From Rubellimicrobium rubrum (GTDB lineage Bacteria; Pseudomonadota; Alphaproteobacteria; Rhodobacterales; Rhodobacteraceae), in the NCBI RefSeq assembly GCF_006152115.1, contig NZ_VDFU01000020.1:1-64000 (forward strand): a DNA stretch of 64,000 bases, written 5' to 3'. Positions 35,386-48,104 of the stretch are shown one piece after another. Both the position numbers and the translations under genes were made by a program. Within the stretch, counting starts at the first letter, position 1; the number at the start of each line of letters is the position of its first letter. The notes beneath the pieces are model-generated. The model searched no databases, was not told the origin of the DNA, and worked only from the letters and a program-made list of their open reading frames with translations.

Positions 35386-38370
35386 ATGACCCCAGATTTC
35401 GCCCTTTCCCTGTCGTTCGACGGGATCCGCCTTCTGCACCGCAGCCCCGACGGCTGGGCTCTGCTGGGTGAAGTGCCGTTGGATTCTTGCGACTTGGCAG
35501 GCGAGCTTGCTGCGCTGCGCCGGGCCGGCCTTGCCGTAGGAGCGCCTTGGGACGGGACAAAGATCGTCCTCCCCGACGAGCAGATCCGCTATCTGACCCT
35601 GGACAACCCCCAGGCGAGCCGATCGGACGTGCTGGCCGCGCTGGACGGGGCCACGCCTTATGCGGTGAGCGATCTCGTCGTGGACCACGCCAGCGACGGC
35701 ACCCGGACCTATGTGGCCGCAGTCGCCCGCGAAACCCTGGAGGAGGCCGAGGCGTTCGCTGCCGAGCACGGATTCCAGCCGCTCTGCTTTGCAGCTCTGG
35801 CCCCCGAAGGTAAGTTCGACGGAGAAGTTTTCTTCGGACCGACCAGGCTGGCCGCGAGCATCCTGGGCGACCAGCCCGTGACGCGCGACACGACGCCCGA
35901 CCCTGTTCCCTCGGCAGCTCTGGCCCCTGCGGAGCTGGAAGAGGAGACGGCCGCATCTCCCCCGGATCTCCTGCCATCAACGCCACGCGTTGAGACGGTG
36001 ACATCCGAAGTCCTCCCGGATGATCCGTCGAGTGATGATGATACCCCGCAGATCGCCCGGCCGTCGGATCGGGTTCTGGACGTTCCGGCACCTGCCCCGG
36101 AACCGGCTTCGCTTATCATGACAACGGAGCCGGAAGACGATCCTGCAGGGCCCCCGCCCGAGAGGCCGGCGCCTCAGGAAGCTCCGCCCACGGTCGCGAT
36201 GACGGCGCCGCCCGCTCCGCTGTCCGCCACGGGCGTGCCACAGCCGATCTTTGCGTCTCGCGCAAAGCCTTCCCCCCGGGAGGGGCGAGAGGGCGACGCG
36301 CCGGCACTGGGTGGCTCGACCGAGACCCGTCGGGTCGGTCCGGCCGACAAGCGTCCCCTGCCCCCACCGCTTCAGGGCCCCCAAGGGTTGATCAAGGCCC
36401 CGGAAGGCGGGTGGGCGCTCAGCGCACCCTCGCCCGCTGCCCGCAGGGACCCAAGGGTGCCTCCGGCGGCTCCATCGATGGCTGCTCCTGCCCGACGAGA
36501 ACCTCCCGTCGCTCCTGCCCCGGTTCGCGCACAAGAGGATGTGGGCTCACGCCCCCCGATCGCGAGCGCGCCAATGGTGACCCGTCGGGACGCCGCGTCT
36601 GGCCAGGCCGCCGGCTCGGCGACCTCCGAAGCGGCGCGCATGACCGTATTTGGCGCGCGGAAGCCTGAACCTGCGGACCGCCCGAACGGAAGACCTCGGT
36701 TCCTCGCGCTCATTCTGACGGTCATCCTGCTGATCGCGATGGCTGCCGTCGCTGTACTGGCCTCGGTCTCCGAGCAGGGGCTGGCTGGCCTGTTGCGGCG
36801 CGACTCATCCGACACGGGTCAGGCCGCCACTACGGCCGCGGAGCCTCCTCAGGAGACGGCTGACGCGCCCAAGTTGGACAGCGACACGCCGGCTCAGCAG
36901 GACACGGCCGAGGCAGGACCAGTCGAGCAGTCCACGGCTCCCGCCGTGCAGCCCAGCGCTGCGGCCAACCAAGCCGCAGCCGCTGCGGTCGCTGCCGCCA
37001 TCGCAGAGTTGCCGGGGGATGCCGACACGGCGGGCGCGGCCGAAGGCGCCACCGCGTTCCCTGCGGAGGCCCCGAGCGCTACAGCACCCTCCGGGGTCGG
37101 ATCGGCCGCTCCAAGTCTGCCGTCGATGCCGGTGCTCGGTGACTCGCCTGTGAGCACCATTCCATCCGACGGGTCCGTGGTCACGCGGGCAGGCCAGCTT
37201 CCCGCCTTGGCGGCCATTGCTCCGGATCCGTCGTTCATCCCGCTAGCGGACATTCCTCCGGCAACTGGAGCGCCCGACACCGCTGTGGCCGAGGCAGCAC
37301 CCGCGCCTACGCAAAACCCCGACGCCTCGTCTGACGCTCGCGTCGTGGTGGAAGCCCCCGCCCCCGAGCCGCAACCGTCCTCCCAGCCCGACACTCCTCC
37401 CGCCGCGTCGCGCTGGGTCAACGCCATGGCCGACGCCCCGTCGGTCCAGCCTCGCCTGCGCCCCGAGCGTCCTCTGGATCCGGGTGAGGCCTTCGTGGCC
37501 CTGACACCGGAAGCGGTTGACGGCGCGATGGCAGCCGAAGACGACGCTCCTGCCACTCCTGCGAAGGACGCCGCGACCGTCGCCCCCGGCTCAGTCAGCT
37601 TGGTCGGGCTGCGTCCACTCCCCCGGCCCAAGGACCTTGCGCCCGAGGCACCAGCCGAGGAAGCTCTGGCCGCTTTCGACGGACCAGTGCCCGACCCGCG
37701 CCCCGAAGGCCTCGTTCCGGACCTGCCAGCTTCGCCGGACGTGACGGATGCCGTGGCTCAGGCCCTGGCTGCAGGCGCAACCGAGCCTGATGCCTCGCCT
37801 CCCGCTGAGGCACCGGCCGAAGCTCCGGCTCCGGACATCCAGTCCACGCTGGCCACTATCGTCGCCAACGCGCCCGACCCTCTCGCCGGCGCGACGGGCC
37901 GCGCCGTGGCCGCGGCTCGCGTTCCGGGCACGCGTCCCCAGAACTTCGACCGTGTCGTGCGAAACCAAAGGGAGGTGGCGTCCCGAGCGGCAGCGCCCCG
38001 GCAGCAGGCAGCGGAACAAGCGTCCGCAGGCGGCGTGGGCACCCGCAACCTGCAATCCAATGAGCAGGCTGAAAGCGGAGAGCCCGAAGTGGCCAGTTCC
38101 GCAGCCGCCGTACCCTCGGGCCCCACAGCTGCTTCGGTGGCCCAGGCCGCGACCTACGCCGATGCGATGGCGCTGCGCGAAATGAACCTGATCGGGGTTT
38201 ATGGCCAGCCCAACGCCCGGCGCGCCCTGGTTCGCCTGGGCAACGGCCGTTACCTGCGGGTCGGGGTGGGCGATAGCCTGGACGGTGGTCAGGTGACCGC
38301 CATCGGGGAGAACGCCCTGAACTACGTGCGGCGGGGCCGGACCGAGGTCCTGGTCATTCCCGGAAGCTGA
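35386..38370 (+). CDS. Large Pro/Ala-rich single-pass membrane protein, PilM/GspL-like start and PilP/GspC-like end
   Basis: A 994-residue protein. Residues 1-150 form a compact domain (FALSLSFDGIRLLHRSPDGW, then TPYAVSDLVVDHASDGTRTY) resembling the actin-like start of PilM/GspL proteins. Residues 190-430 are Pro-rich and disordered. A membrane segment lies at about 438-462 (LALILTVILLIAMAAVAVLA). A second Pro/Ala/Glu-rich stretch runs to about 920. The last 70 residues (LIGVYGQPNARRALVRLGNG) resemble PilP/GspC-type domains. The layout suggests cytoplasm-to-periplasm linkage. No pilus or secretion genes are nearby, so function is unknown. Confidence 0.75.
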   Translation: MTPDFALSLSFDGIRLLHRSPDGWALLGEVPLDSCDLAGELAALRRAGLAVGAPWDGTKIVLPDEQIRYLTLDNPQASRSDVLAALDGATPYAVSDLVVDHASDGTRTYVAAVARETLEEAEAFAAEHGFQPLCFAALAPEGKFDGEVFFGPTRLAASILGDQPVTRDTTPDPVPSAALAPAELEEETAASPPDLLPSTPRVETVTSEVLPDDPSSDDDTPQIARPSDRVLDVPAPAPEPASLIMTTEPEDDPAGPPPERPAPQEAPPTVAMTAPPAPLSATGVPQPIFASRAKPSPREGREGDAPALGGSTETRRVGPADKRPLPPPLQGPQGLIKAPEGGWALSAPSPAARRDPRVPPAAPSMAAPARREPPVAPAPVRAQEDVGSRPPIASAPMVTRRDAASGQAAGSATSEAARMTVFGARKPEPADRPNGRPRFLALILTVILLIAMAAVAVLASVSEQGLAGLLRRDSSDTGQAATTAAEPPQETADAPKLDSDTPAQQDTAEAGPVEQSTAPAVQPSAAANQAAAAAVAAAIAELPGDADTAGAAEGATAFPAEAPSATAPSGVGSAAPSLPSMPVLGDSPVSTIPSDGSVVTRAGQLPALAAIAPDPSFIPLADIPPATGAPDTAVAEAAPAPTQNPDASSDARVVVEAPAPEPQPSSQPDTPPAASRWVNAMADAPSVQPRLRPERPLDPGEAFVALTPEAVDGAMAAEDDAPATPAKDAATVAPGSVSLVGLRPLPRPKDLAPEAPAEEALAAFDGPVPDPRPEGLVPDLPASPDVTDAVAQALAAGATEPDASPPAEAPAEAPAPDIQSTLATIVANAPDPLAGATGRAVAAARVPGTRPQNFDRVVRNQREVASRAAAPRQQAAEQASAGGVGTRNLQSNEQAESGEPEVASSAAAVPSGPTAASVAQAATYADAMALREMNLIGVYGQPNARRALVRLGNGRYLRVGVGDSLDGGQVTAIGENALNYVRRGRTEVLVIPGS

Positions 38371-38413
38371 TCCGCCCAGGCCGTCCACCTGCTCTCGGCG
38401 CTTCCATGAATGG

Positions 38414-38445
38414 GGGCGGTGTCGCTGTTCAGGCGACTGCCGCCC
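38414..38445. terminator. Hairpin between the large membrane protein gene and cobT
   Basis: GGGCGG and GTCGC pair with GCGAC and CCGCCC, with a small internal mismatch, in the 92-bp convergent gap. It probably ends one or both transcripts; there is no U-run. Confidence 0.45.
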
Positions 38446-38462
38446 AGGCCGTGGTCGTGTTG

Positions 38463-39476
38463 TCAGCCGGTGACGCCTGCCTCGTCGAAGCTGGCCATCC
38501 CAGATTGGCAGGCCACCGCCGCGCGGACCACGGAGATGGCAACAGCGGCTCCCGACCCTTCGCCCAATCGCATCCCCAAGGTCAGCAACGGGTCCAGCTC
38601 CAGCCGCAGCAGCATGTTGCGGTGCGCGGCCTCGGCGCTCTGATGGCCGGCCTGCACGTGATCGAGCGCGCCCGGAACAGCGCGTGCCAGCACGGCCGCC
38701 GCCGCGGTGCAGATAAAGCCGTCGAGGATCACGGGGATGGAGTCCACGCGGGCTCGGGCGATCGATCCCGCCATGGCCGCGATCTCCCGGCCGCCCAAGC
38801 AGCGCAGGGCCTCCAGGGCATTCGTGCGTGCGCCCGGATTGACGGCCAGCCCGGCTTCGACCGCCTCGACCTTTCGGAGCAGGCCCGACTCGTCTACGCC
38901 GGTCCCACGCCCCACCCAGTCGCATGGTGATCCGCCGAACAGGGCCGTGGCGATGGCCGCCGCTGCCGTGGTGTTGCCGATCCCCATCTCGCCCGCGACG
39001 AACAGATCGGTCCCGTCCTCCACGGCCTTCCAGCCGATCTGCAGGGCTGACACGCACTCCTCCTCGGTCATGGCAGGGCCTTGGGTGAAGTCGGCCGTCG
39101 GCCGATGGAGGTCGATGGCATGGACCGTTAGGCGGGCCCCGACGCTGCGGGCGATCTGGTTGATCGCCGCGCCGCCAGCCTGGAAGTTGAGCACCATCTG
39201 TTCGGTGACTTCCGCCGGATAGGCCGAGACCGCCCGAGCCGTCGTCACGCCGTGATTGCCGGCAAAGATCGCGATCTGCGGCCGGTCGACGGTCGGCTTG
39301 GGCGTGCGCTGCCATCCGGCCATCCAGATTGCCAGATCGTCGAGGCGTCCCAATGCTCGCAAGGGCTTGGTCAGTCGTTCGTTGCGCGCCTCGGCTTGGT
39401 CGCGGGCGAACTGATCGCTGCCGGGGGCAGCGGCAAGAACCTCGCGAAATTCGGCGAGGGTCGTGAAGGGGGCCAT
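38463..39476 (-). CDS. cobT: Nicotinate-nucleotide-dimethylbenzimidazole phosphoribosyltransferase
   Basis: A 337-residue enzyme that makes alpha-ribazole phosphate for the lower ligand of cobalamin. Signatures are [17 protein letters not shown] near residue 70, [19 protein letters not shown] near residue 162 and the C-terminal [17 protein letters not shown]. The start is the ATG at 39476, with GAGGAC just upstream; a TTG seven codons earlier is unlikely. It is divergent from cobS across 65 bp, so both share a promoter region. Confidence 0.93.
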   Translation of the reverse strand: MAPFTTLAEFREVLAAAPGSDQFARDQAEARNERLTKPLRALGRLDDLAIWMAGWQRTPKPTVDRPQIAIFAGNHGVTTARAVSAYPAEVTEQMVLNFQAGGAAINQIARSVGARLTVHAIDLHRPTADFTQGPAMTEEECVSALQIGWKAVEDGTDLFVAGEMGIGNTTAAAAIATALFGGSPCDWVGRGTGVDESGLLRKVEAVEAGLAVNPGARTNALEALRCLGGREIAAMAGSIARARVDSIPVILDGFICTAAAAVLARAVPGALDHVQAGHQSAEAAHRNMLLRLELDPLLTLGMRLGEGSGAAVAISVVRAAVACQSGMASFDEAGVTG

Positions 39477-39541
39477 GGGCGTCCTCGTTGCGTTCAAATC
39501 CCTCCATGCCTAGAGCTTCGCCAAGCGAAGGGAAGTCAGGG

Positions 39542-40291
39542 ATGCCCTACTCGGAACTAGTTCGCCGGTCCGATGTGGCCGAGGCGCTCATGCTGCTGAG
39601 CCGCCTGCCGGCGCCATGGCAGATCCAGCCCCGAGGAGCAGCGTCGGCCTGGGCCTGGCCCGTCGTCGGCGGCCTCATGGGCCTGCTGTCCGCTGGCGTG
39701 GCCATCGGCTCCGTCCGGGCCGGGCTCCCGACGGGCGCGGCGGCCGGGCTCGCCCTGGCGGCGCAAGCCATCCTCACAGGGGGCCTGCACGAGGACGGGC
39801 TGGCTGACAGCGCGGACGGGCTTTGGGGCGGAGGCACGACCGAGCGTCGGCTGGAGATCATGAAGGACAGCCGGATCGGCAGCTACGGCGCGCTTGCTCT
39901 CATCCTGTCGGTGCTTCTTCGCTGGAGCGCGCTGTCGGCGATCCTGGCAAGCGGCTCGGCCTGGGGCCCGATCATCGCAATCGGAGCCCTGAGCCGGTGG
40001 CCCATGGTCGCGATGCTTTGGGCGCTCCCGGCAGCGCGCGAGGGCGGGTTGTCGCGGCTGGTCGGACGTCCCAACGGGACCACCCTCGCCTTGACCGCAG
40101 CCGTGGCCCTCGGTCTTGCTGGCGCCGCGCAAGGCGGCGCACTGAAGGCGGCGCTAACGATCCTGATCGTGACGGTCGTGTGGACGTTGATCGTGCGGAG
40201 GCGCTTGGGCGGCCAGACGGGCGACACCTGCGGCGCCGCTCAGCAACTGGCAGAGGCCGCGGCGCTCCTCGCGCTCGCGGCCCAGGGGTGA
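39542..40291 (+). CDS. cobS: Adenosylcobinamide-GDP ribazoletransferase
   Basis: A 249-residue integral membrane enzyme with about six hydrophobic segments. It has the family motifs ILTGGLHEDGLADSADGLWGG near residue 78 and KDSRIGSYGALAL near residue 108, whose Asp residues bind Mg2+. It joins adenosylcobinamide-GDP to alpha-ribazole, the step after CobT. The start at 39542 has GGGAAGTCAGGG upstream. It ends 2 bp before the convergent ferredoxin stop. Confidence 0.93.
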   Translation: MPYSELVRRSDVAEALMLLSRLPAPWQIQPRGAASAWAWPVVGGLMGLLSAGVAIGSVRAGLPTGAAAGLALAAQAILTGGLHEDGLADSADGLWGGGTTERRLEIMKDSRIGSYGALALILSVLLRWSALSAILASGSAWGPIIAIGALSRWPMVAMLWALPAAREGGLSRLVGRPNGTTLALTAAVALGLAGAAQGGALKAALTILIVTVVWTLIVRRRLGGQTGDTCGAAQQLAEAAALLALAAQG

Positions 40292-40293
40292 TC

Positions 40294-43022
<2,729 letters not shown>

Positions 43023-43168
43023 GAGCGGCTCCTTGAATGGCGGCGCGTTGCCGCCGAATTGAGGCGATCCGGATCGTTGTCCGGCCATCGTTGGAGACGA
43101 ACATCGGGCCTGCCCCGGCTTTTCGCAACGCAAACTCCTATCGCGCGGCGTCAAGACGATGTGAGGAA

Positions 43169-43372
43169 TTATGACGGAAAGACGCCAAGGCTTCGCCCCG
43201 CCCAGACAAGTGCGAGGCCAAGGGCGATGGCTGCCAGCCCGGCGAGCCGACGCTCATCAAGCGTCAGCTCCCGCAACGCGGCCAGGAGCTGCTCCACGAT
43301 GTGCGGAGCAAGCGCCCAGACCAGACCTTCGACGACGAGCGCCAAGCCCGTCGCCACCAGCACCCAGGCCAT
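43169..43372 (-). CDS. DUF2065 small membrane protein (YjeT type)
   Basis: A 67-residue protein with two hydrophobic segments (WVLVATGLALVVEGLVWAL and LAGLAAIALGLALVWAG) around a short loop ERR. This is the DUF2065/YjeT family, usually encoded next to hflKC. The start is taken as ATG at 43372, overlapping the hflC stop by one base (TGATG). It may be a small partner of HflKC; its biochemical role is unknown. Confidence 0.85.
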   Translation of the reverse strand: MAWVLVATGLALVVEGLVWALAPHIVEQLLAALRELTLDERRLAGLAAIALGLALVWAGRSLGVFPS

Positions 43373-44424
43373 CAAGGCGTGGCAGGCTGCGCGGCCGGAT
43401 CGGCCTCGCCCGCGATGGCGGCCCCGGAGGCGGGCTCGCCCAGCGTTACCGTCACCCCGTCCGCTCCTGCGGCTTCATCCACAGGTGTCGCGGCTGCATT
43501 CTCGGCGGAGCCGGGCTGCGCTGCCGCGGGATCCTCCGAAGACCCCTCGGGTCGACCCCCGTCGAAGAAGTAGTTGAAGAAGTCGTTGTCGGGAGTCAGC
43601 ACCATGGTCGAGTTCGAGCCCCGCAGAGCGGCTTGGTAGGCCTGCATGGAGCGGTAGAACTGGAAGAACTCGGGGTCGGCCCCATAGGCTTCGGCGAAGA
43701 CGCGGTTGGCCTCGGCGTCGGACTCGCCTCGGGTCACCTGCGCATCGCGCTCGGCCTCGGAAAGCGTCTCGACGACAGTCCGGTCCGCAGTTGCCCGTAC
43801 GCGCTGGGCCGCTTCGTTGCCGCGTGCCCGTTCGTCGGCAGCCTCGCGCTCCCGCTCGGACCGCATCCGGGCAAAGGTCGCGTCGAGGTTCTGGGCCGGC
43901 AGGCTCGTCTGCTTGAGCCGCACGTCGACCACATCGAGCCCAAGGCTTTCAGCCCGCGCCTGGGCGCCGTCACGGATACGATTCATGAGCTCCCGGCGAT
44001 CGGCCGACAGGATGGTGTCGGAGGTCACCTGATCGGCACCGAGGACTTCACCGATCTGAGCCTGAAGGATGCCGGACAGACGATCCTGCGCGGTGGCGAT
44101 GCCACCCACGCCGACGGCCTGGCGGAAGCGCACCACGTCGGCGATCCGGTAACGCGCAAAGGCATCGACCACGAGACGGCGGTCGTCCGAGGGGGTGACC
44201 TCGATCGTCTCCGTGTCCAGCGACAGGATCACGTCGGGATACTTTACCACGTCCTGGATGAAGGGGATCTTGAAGCCGAGGCCCGGCTCCTCGCGGACCT
44301 GCTTGATCTGGCCGAACTGGAGAACCAGGGCCTTCTCTCGCTCGTCCACGACAAAGACCGATGACAGGAGGAGCACCAGGGCAACGCCCAGCGCGACCAT
44401 AATGGCGGTGGCGGATTGGCGCAT
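43372..44424 (-). CDS. hflC: HflC, membrane protease regulator (SPFH family)
   Basis: A 350-residue SPFH/band-7 protein: one N-terminal membrane anchor (about 7-27), the conserved VDEREKALVLQFGQIKQV, the SPFH domain to about residue 200, and a long helical region ending with FNYFFDGG. The final 65 residues are Ala/Pro-rich and acidic, longer than in E. coli HflC. With HflK it forms a cage around FtsH facing the periplasm. It begins 1 bp after the hflK stop. Confidence 0.93.
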   Translation of the reverse strand: MRQSATAIMVALGVALVLLLSSVFVVDEREKALVLQFGQIKQVREEPGLGFKIPFIQDVVKYPDVILSLDTETIEVTPSDDRRLVVDAFARYRIADVVRFRQAVGVGGIATAQDRLSGILQAQIGEVLGADQVTSDTILSADRRELMNRIRDGAQARAESLGLDVVDVRLKQTSLPAQNLDATFARMRSEREREAADERARGNEAAQRVRATADRTVVETLSEAERDAQVTRGESDAEANRVFAEAYGADPEFFQFYRSMQAYQAALRGSNSTMVLTPDNDFFNYFFDGGRPEGSSEDPAAAQPGSAENAAATPVDEAAGADGVTVTLGEPASGAAIAGEADPAAQPATP

Positions 44425-44425
44425 G

Positions 44426-45667
44426 TCAGTTCCCCGTAACAGCGGTGGCGGCATTGGCAGCGGGCGCAACCGAGGTGGTTGCCGGCGGCGGAGCGTTCGT
44501 GGCGGCCTGTGCCTGACCTGCCGTGGCCCCCGGCCGCATCAACTGGTCCAAGGGGAGGAAGGGCACGACGCCCTGGCCTCCCTCACCTCCCGCGATGGCG
44601 GGATCCAGGATAATCTTGTTCACGTCGCCCAGCACGTCCTGCATCGTCTCGATGTAGATACGCTCGCGGGTGACGTCCTCCGCGTTGCGGTATTCCTCCA
44701 GGACGGCGGAGAAGCGAGAAGCCTGGCCCAGCGCATTGTTGACGGTCTGGGCACGATATGCCTCGGCCTGCTCGACGATCTGGGCTGCCTGTCCACGCGC
44801 CTCGGCCAGGGCACGGTTGGCATAGGCGTCGGCCTGACGCTGCAACGTATCACGCTCCTGCTCGGCCGCCTGCACGTCGCGGTAGGCGTCGATCACCTCG
44901 GTCGGCGGTGCGGCACGCTCGAGGTTGACGCGAACGACGTTGATCCCGCTGTTGTACGAATCGAGCGTGGCCTGGATCTCCTCCATGGCATTGCGCGCGA
45001 TTTCGGCACGATCCCTGTTGAGGATGGGAGCCAGGGTGGAGGCCGCGATGATCTCGCGCATCACGGACTCGGATACCGCACGCACCGTAGCCTCGGGATC
45101 GGAGATGCTGAACAGGAGCTTGGCCGGATCGCTCACGTTCCAGACCACCTGAAAGCCGATGTCGACGATGTTGGCGTCGGTGGTGAGCATGAGGCCGTCG
45201 CCAGCTTGGGAGGCGCTGCCGTTGGTCGCGGATGCGCCGATCGGTTCCGTACGCTCGGTCGTGGTCGAGACCACCTCATAGCTCACGAAGGGCCACGGCG
45301 CGAAGTTGAGACCGGGGCTGCCGGTCTCGGCATAGCGACCAAGGAACAGTTCGACCGACTGTTCCTGCGGCTGGACCGTGTAGAAGGACATGAAACCCCA
45401 AAGTGCGACAAGAGCAGCGCCCCCCAAAAGGAGCGTGCCGCGAGTCAGACGTGGGCCTTCGCTCCGGCCCGGAGGCGGCGCGCCGTTGCGGCCACCCATG
45501 AGGACGCGGAGCTGCTCTCGCCCGCGATTCACGAGCTGATCGATTTCGGGGATTTGAGCGCCCCCATTTGGCCGGCGAGGGGGCCGTCTGTCCTCGGGAC
45601 GCTGGTCGTCGTCTCCCCCGCCGTTGCCGCCACCTCGGTTGCCGCCCCACGGGCCTCCGTTCGCCAT
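44426..45667 (-). CDS. hflK: HflK, membrane protease regulator (SPFH family)
   Basis: A 413-residue SPFH protein. Residues 1-40 are Gly/Arg/Pro-rich and cytoplasmic (MANGGPWGGNRGGG), a membrane segment follows at about 75-97, then the SPFH domain and a coiled helix with VQAAEQERDTLQRQADAYA. The C-terminus is Ala/Pro-rich. It is the first gene of the hflK-hflC-DUF2065 unit and probably cotranscribed with them. Confidence 0.93.
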   Translation of the reverse strand: MANGGPWGGNRGGGNGGGDDDQRPEDRRPPRRPNGGAQIPEIDQLVNRGREQLRVLMGGRNGAPPPGRSEGPRLTRGTLLLGGAALVALWGFMSFYTVQPQEQSVELFLGRYAETGSPGLNFAPWPFVSYEVVSTTTERTEPIGASATNGSASQAGDGLMLTTDANIVDIGFQVVWNVSDPAKLLFSISDPEATVRAVSESVMREIIAASTLAPILNRDRAEIARNAMEEIQATLDSYNSGINVVRVNLERAAPPTEVIDAYRDVQAAEQERDTLQRQADAYANRALAEARGQAAQIVEQAEAYRAQTVNNALGQASRFSAVLEEYRNAEDVTRERIYIETMQDVLGDVNKIILDPAIAGGEGGQGVVPFLPLDQLMRPGATAGQAQAATNAPPPATTSVAPAANAATAVTGN

Positions 45668-45736
45668 CGTCCGATATCCCCTCGAATTGCTCGTGTCCTA
45701 GCTGGTCATGCAGAGGCGAAAAGACAAGCCCGATGA

Positions 45737-45767
45737 CCGGGCACCATCCCGAGAGGGGCGGTGCCGG
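45737..45767. terminator. Hairpin between glutathione reductase and hflK genes
   Basis: CCGG and CACC pair with GGTG and CCGG, with one bulged G; an inner CCC/GGG pairing is possible. It lies in the 131-bp gap after the glutathione reductase stop and upstream of hflK on the minus strand, so it may separate the two transcripts. Confidence 0.4.
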
Positions 45768-45798
45768 CGCTTGCCGCTGTATCCGTTCCCCGGGCGCG

Positions 45799-47214
45799 TC
45801 ATCCCCTACGAACGGAGGTGCGCAGTGTCACGATCTCTTCGGCCATGGTGGGATGGACGGCGACGGTGCGGTCGAAGTCCTCCTTGGTGGCCCCCATCCT
45901 GATCGCGACGGCGGCGAGCTGGATCATCTCGCCCGCTTCAGGCGCGACGATGTGGCACCCCAGGATCCGCCGCGTGGCCTGGCTGACGATCAGCTTCATC
46001 AGAACCCTGTCGGGCCGTCCGGCAAAGGCGGTGCGCATGGGCCGGAACGAGGTCGCATACACCTCGATGGGCTCCTGGCTGCGCGCTTGTTCCTCGGTCA
46101 GGCCGACTGCGCCGTATTCGGGCTGGGTGAAGATCGCGGACGGGATCATCTGGTGATCGATAGGGGTCGGCGTCCCCTCGAAGACCGTGCGGGCAAAGGC
46201 CATGGCATCCCGGATCGCAACGGGCGTCAGCGCGGGCCGGCCTGTCACGTCGCCGATCGCGTAGATCGACGGCACCTTGGTCTGGGAATATTCGTCGACC
46301 GGTACGTGTCCGCCGCGGCCCAGTTCGATCCCCAGCTGCTCAAGGCCCAGGCCCGCGGTGTTGGGCTCCCGGCCCGTCGCGAACAACACGGCGTCGAAGA
46401 CTTTCTCCCCGCCCATCGTGGTCTTGACCTTGACCGGCCCGCCCGCGCCGACGTTGGCGGCTTGCACCATGGGCTCGCCTGCTGGCAGGTCGAAGTCGGT
46501 CTCAGGCGGACCCATCAGCTTGATGTCGGTGCCGGTATGGAGGTCGATGCCTTTCTCGCGGATCGACTCGGCCACGAGGCCCCGCGCCTCGTCGTCGAAG
46601 CCGCGCAGGATCTGGGCGCCCCGGTAGATCTGCGTGACCTCGACCCCGAGCCCGTTCAGGATGCAGGCCATCTCGCAGGCGATGTAGCCGCCGCCAACGA
46701 TCAGAATGGACCGGGGCAGATCCTCCATCAGGAACACGTCGTCCGAGACCATGCCTATCTCGGCACAGGGGATTTCGGGGCGGATGGGGCGTCCGCCCGT
46801 GGCGATCAACAGATGCGCTGCGCTGACCGTCTCGCCCGATGACAGCCGGACCCTGTGCGGATCCTCTACCGTGGCATGCGCGTCGTGGATGGCCACACCG
46901 GCCCCGTCGAGAAGCTTGCGGTAGATGCCCTCGAGCCGGTCCAGTTCGGAATGAAGATGGGTTCGGAACGACGGCCAGTCGAAGGTCCCTTCGCCAAAGG
47001 TCCAGCCATAGCGGGCCGCCACCTCGTGCGTGTCCGAGAATTGCGAGGCGAAAACCATGAGCTTCTTGGGCACGCAGCCCCGAATGACGCAGGTGCCGCC
47101 CATGCGGCTCTGCTCGGCCAGGCCCACGCGCGCGCCGGTCGCGGCGGCCATGCGCGCAGCCCGGACCCCGCCGGAACCACCGCCGATGACGAACAGGTCG
47201 TAGTCGAATGCCAT
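45799..47214 (-). CDS. gor: Glutathione-disulfide reductase
   Basis: A 471-residue pyridine nucleotide-disulfide oxidoreductase. FAD motif GGGSGGVRAARM is near residue 11, the redox pair is Cys42/Cys47 in GGTCVIRGCVPKK, the NADPH-site GGGYIACEMACILNGLG is near residue 173, and the C-terminal catalytic AVHPTMAEEIVTL is near residue 455. This fits bacterial Gor. It regenerates GSH using NADPH in the cytosol. The start at MAFDYDLFVIGG is 1 bp after the rpiA stop. Confidence 0.92.
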   Translation of the reverse strand: MAFDYDLFVIGGGSGGVRAARMAAATGARVGLAEQSRMGGTCVIRGCVPKKLMVFASQFSDTHEVAARYGWTFGEGTFDWPSFRTHLHSELDRLEGIYRKLLDGAGVAIHDAHATVEDPHRVRLSSGETVSAAHLLIATGGRPIRPEIPCAEIGMVSDDVFLMEDLPRSILIVGGGYIACEMACILNGLGVEVTQIYRGAQILRGFDDEARGLVAESIREKGIDLHTGTDIKLMGPPETDFDLPAGEPMVQAANVGAGGPVKVKTTMGGEKVFDAVLFATGREPNTAGLGLEQLGIELGRGGHVPVDEYSQTKVPSIYAIGDVTGRPALTPVAIRDAMAFARTVFEGTPTPIDHQMIPSAIFTQPEYGAVGLTEEQARSQEPIEVYATSFRPMRTAFAGRPDRVLMKLIVSQATRRILGCHIVAPEAGEMIQLAAVAIRMGATKEDFDRTVAVHPTMAEEIVTLRTSVRRG

Positions 47215-47215
47215 G

Positions 47216-47992
47216 TCAGTCCACGACCTCTGTGAAGATGTTGTCCGTCCCCGCGAAGGGAACGCCGTCCGCTTGCGACATGTCCACCACCTCGGCTCCG
47301 CCATCAGGGCGGCCTACGACCAGAGTGTCGGCTATGCCGAGAAACAGGCCGTTCTCAACGACGCCGGGGATCTGGTTGAGGCCAAGGGAAAGCTGGCGCG
47401 CATTCCCGATCCGCTCCAAACGTAGGTCCAGGATGTGATTGCCTTCGTCCGTGACGAAAGGGCGTCCGTCCCGCAGGCGAAGCTCGACTTGGCGGGCGCC
47501 GACATCGGCCCCAGCAAGCAGGTCCTCGACAAGTCGGCGCGTGGCGCCGAGCCCAAAGGGGATGACCTCCACGGGCAAGGGAAAGGCGCCGAGCGTGCCC
47601 ACGCGCTTGCCAGCATCCGCGATGATGACCACCCTCTCCGAGGCCGTGGCCACGATCTTTTCGCGCAAGAGCGCGCCGCCGCCGCCCTTGATGAGGTCAA
47701 GCCGGCCGTCCACCTCGTCCGCGCCATCGATGGTGATGTCGAGCCAGCCGACCTCCTCCAACGTCGTGACCTCGATGCCCTCGGCCTGGGCCAGATCGGC
47801 AGTGCGGGCCGAAGTCGGCACCCCGCGGATGCGGAGGCCTTCGCTCCGCAACCGCTCGCCCAACCGCTGGACGAGGAAGGCCGCCGTGGAGCCGGTGCCC
47901 AGGCCCACGCGCATTCCCGGCTCCACGAACTCGGCGGCCCGGAGCGCGCTCGCGCGCTTGGCGATGTCGGAAGGGGACAGGGCATCGGTCAT
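47216..47992 (-). CDS. rpiA: Ribose-5-phosphate isomerase A
   Basis: A 258-residue isomerase with [19 protein letters not shown] near residue 30, the catalytic-site [19 protein letters not shown] near residue 88, and [15 protein letters not shown]. It interconverts ribose-5-phosphate and ribulose-5-phosphate, linking ribose use and NADPH supply with the adjacent glutathione reductase, to which it is translationally coupled. The start [14 protein letters not shown] is chosen over a Met ten codons upstream. Confidence 0.93.
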   Translation of the reverse strand: MTDALSPSDIAKRASALRAAEFVEPGMRVGLGTGSTAAFLVQRLGERLRSEGLRIRGVPTSARTADLAQAEGIEVTTLEEVGWLDITIDGADEVDGRLDLIKGGGGALLREKIVATASERVVIIADAGKRVGTLGAFPLPVEVIPFGLGATRRLVEDLLAGADVGARQVELRLRDGRPFVTDEGNHILDLRLERIGNARQLSLGLNQIPGVVENGLFLGIADTLVVGRPDGGAEVVDMSQADGVPFAGTDNIFTEVVD

Positions 47993-48104
47993 GCAAGGGT
48001 CTTTCCAAGAGGTCATCGCCAAAGGTATAGGCCGTGACGTCTGCAGGAGCGAGTCCTGGGCCGTTCAGGGCCAGCAAACGTCGGTTTCGCTCGCGCAGGG
48101 CAGC

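Noticed and set aside
37591-39507. A 638-codon minus-strand open frame spanning cobT and the end of the large membrane protein gene
   Set aside because: It overlaps real cobT in another frame on the same strand and has no recognisable domain.
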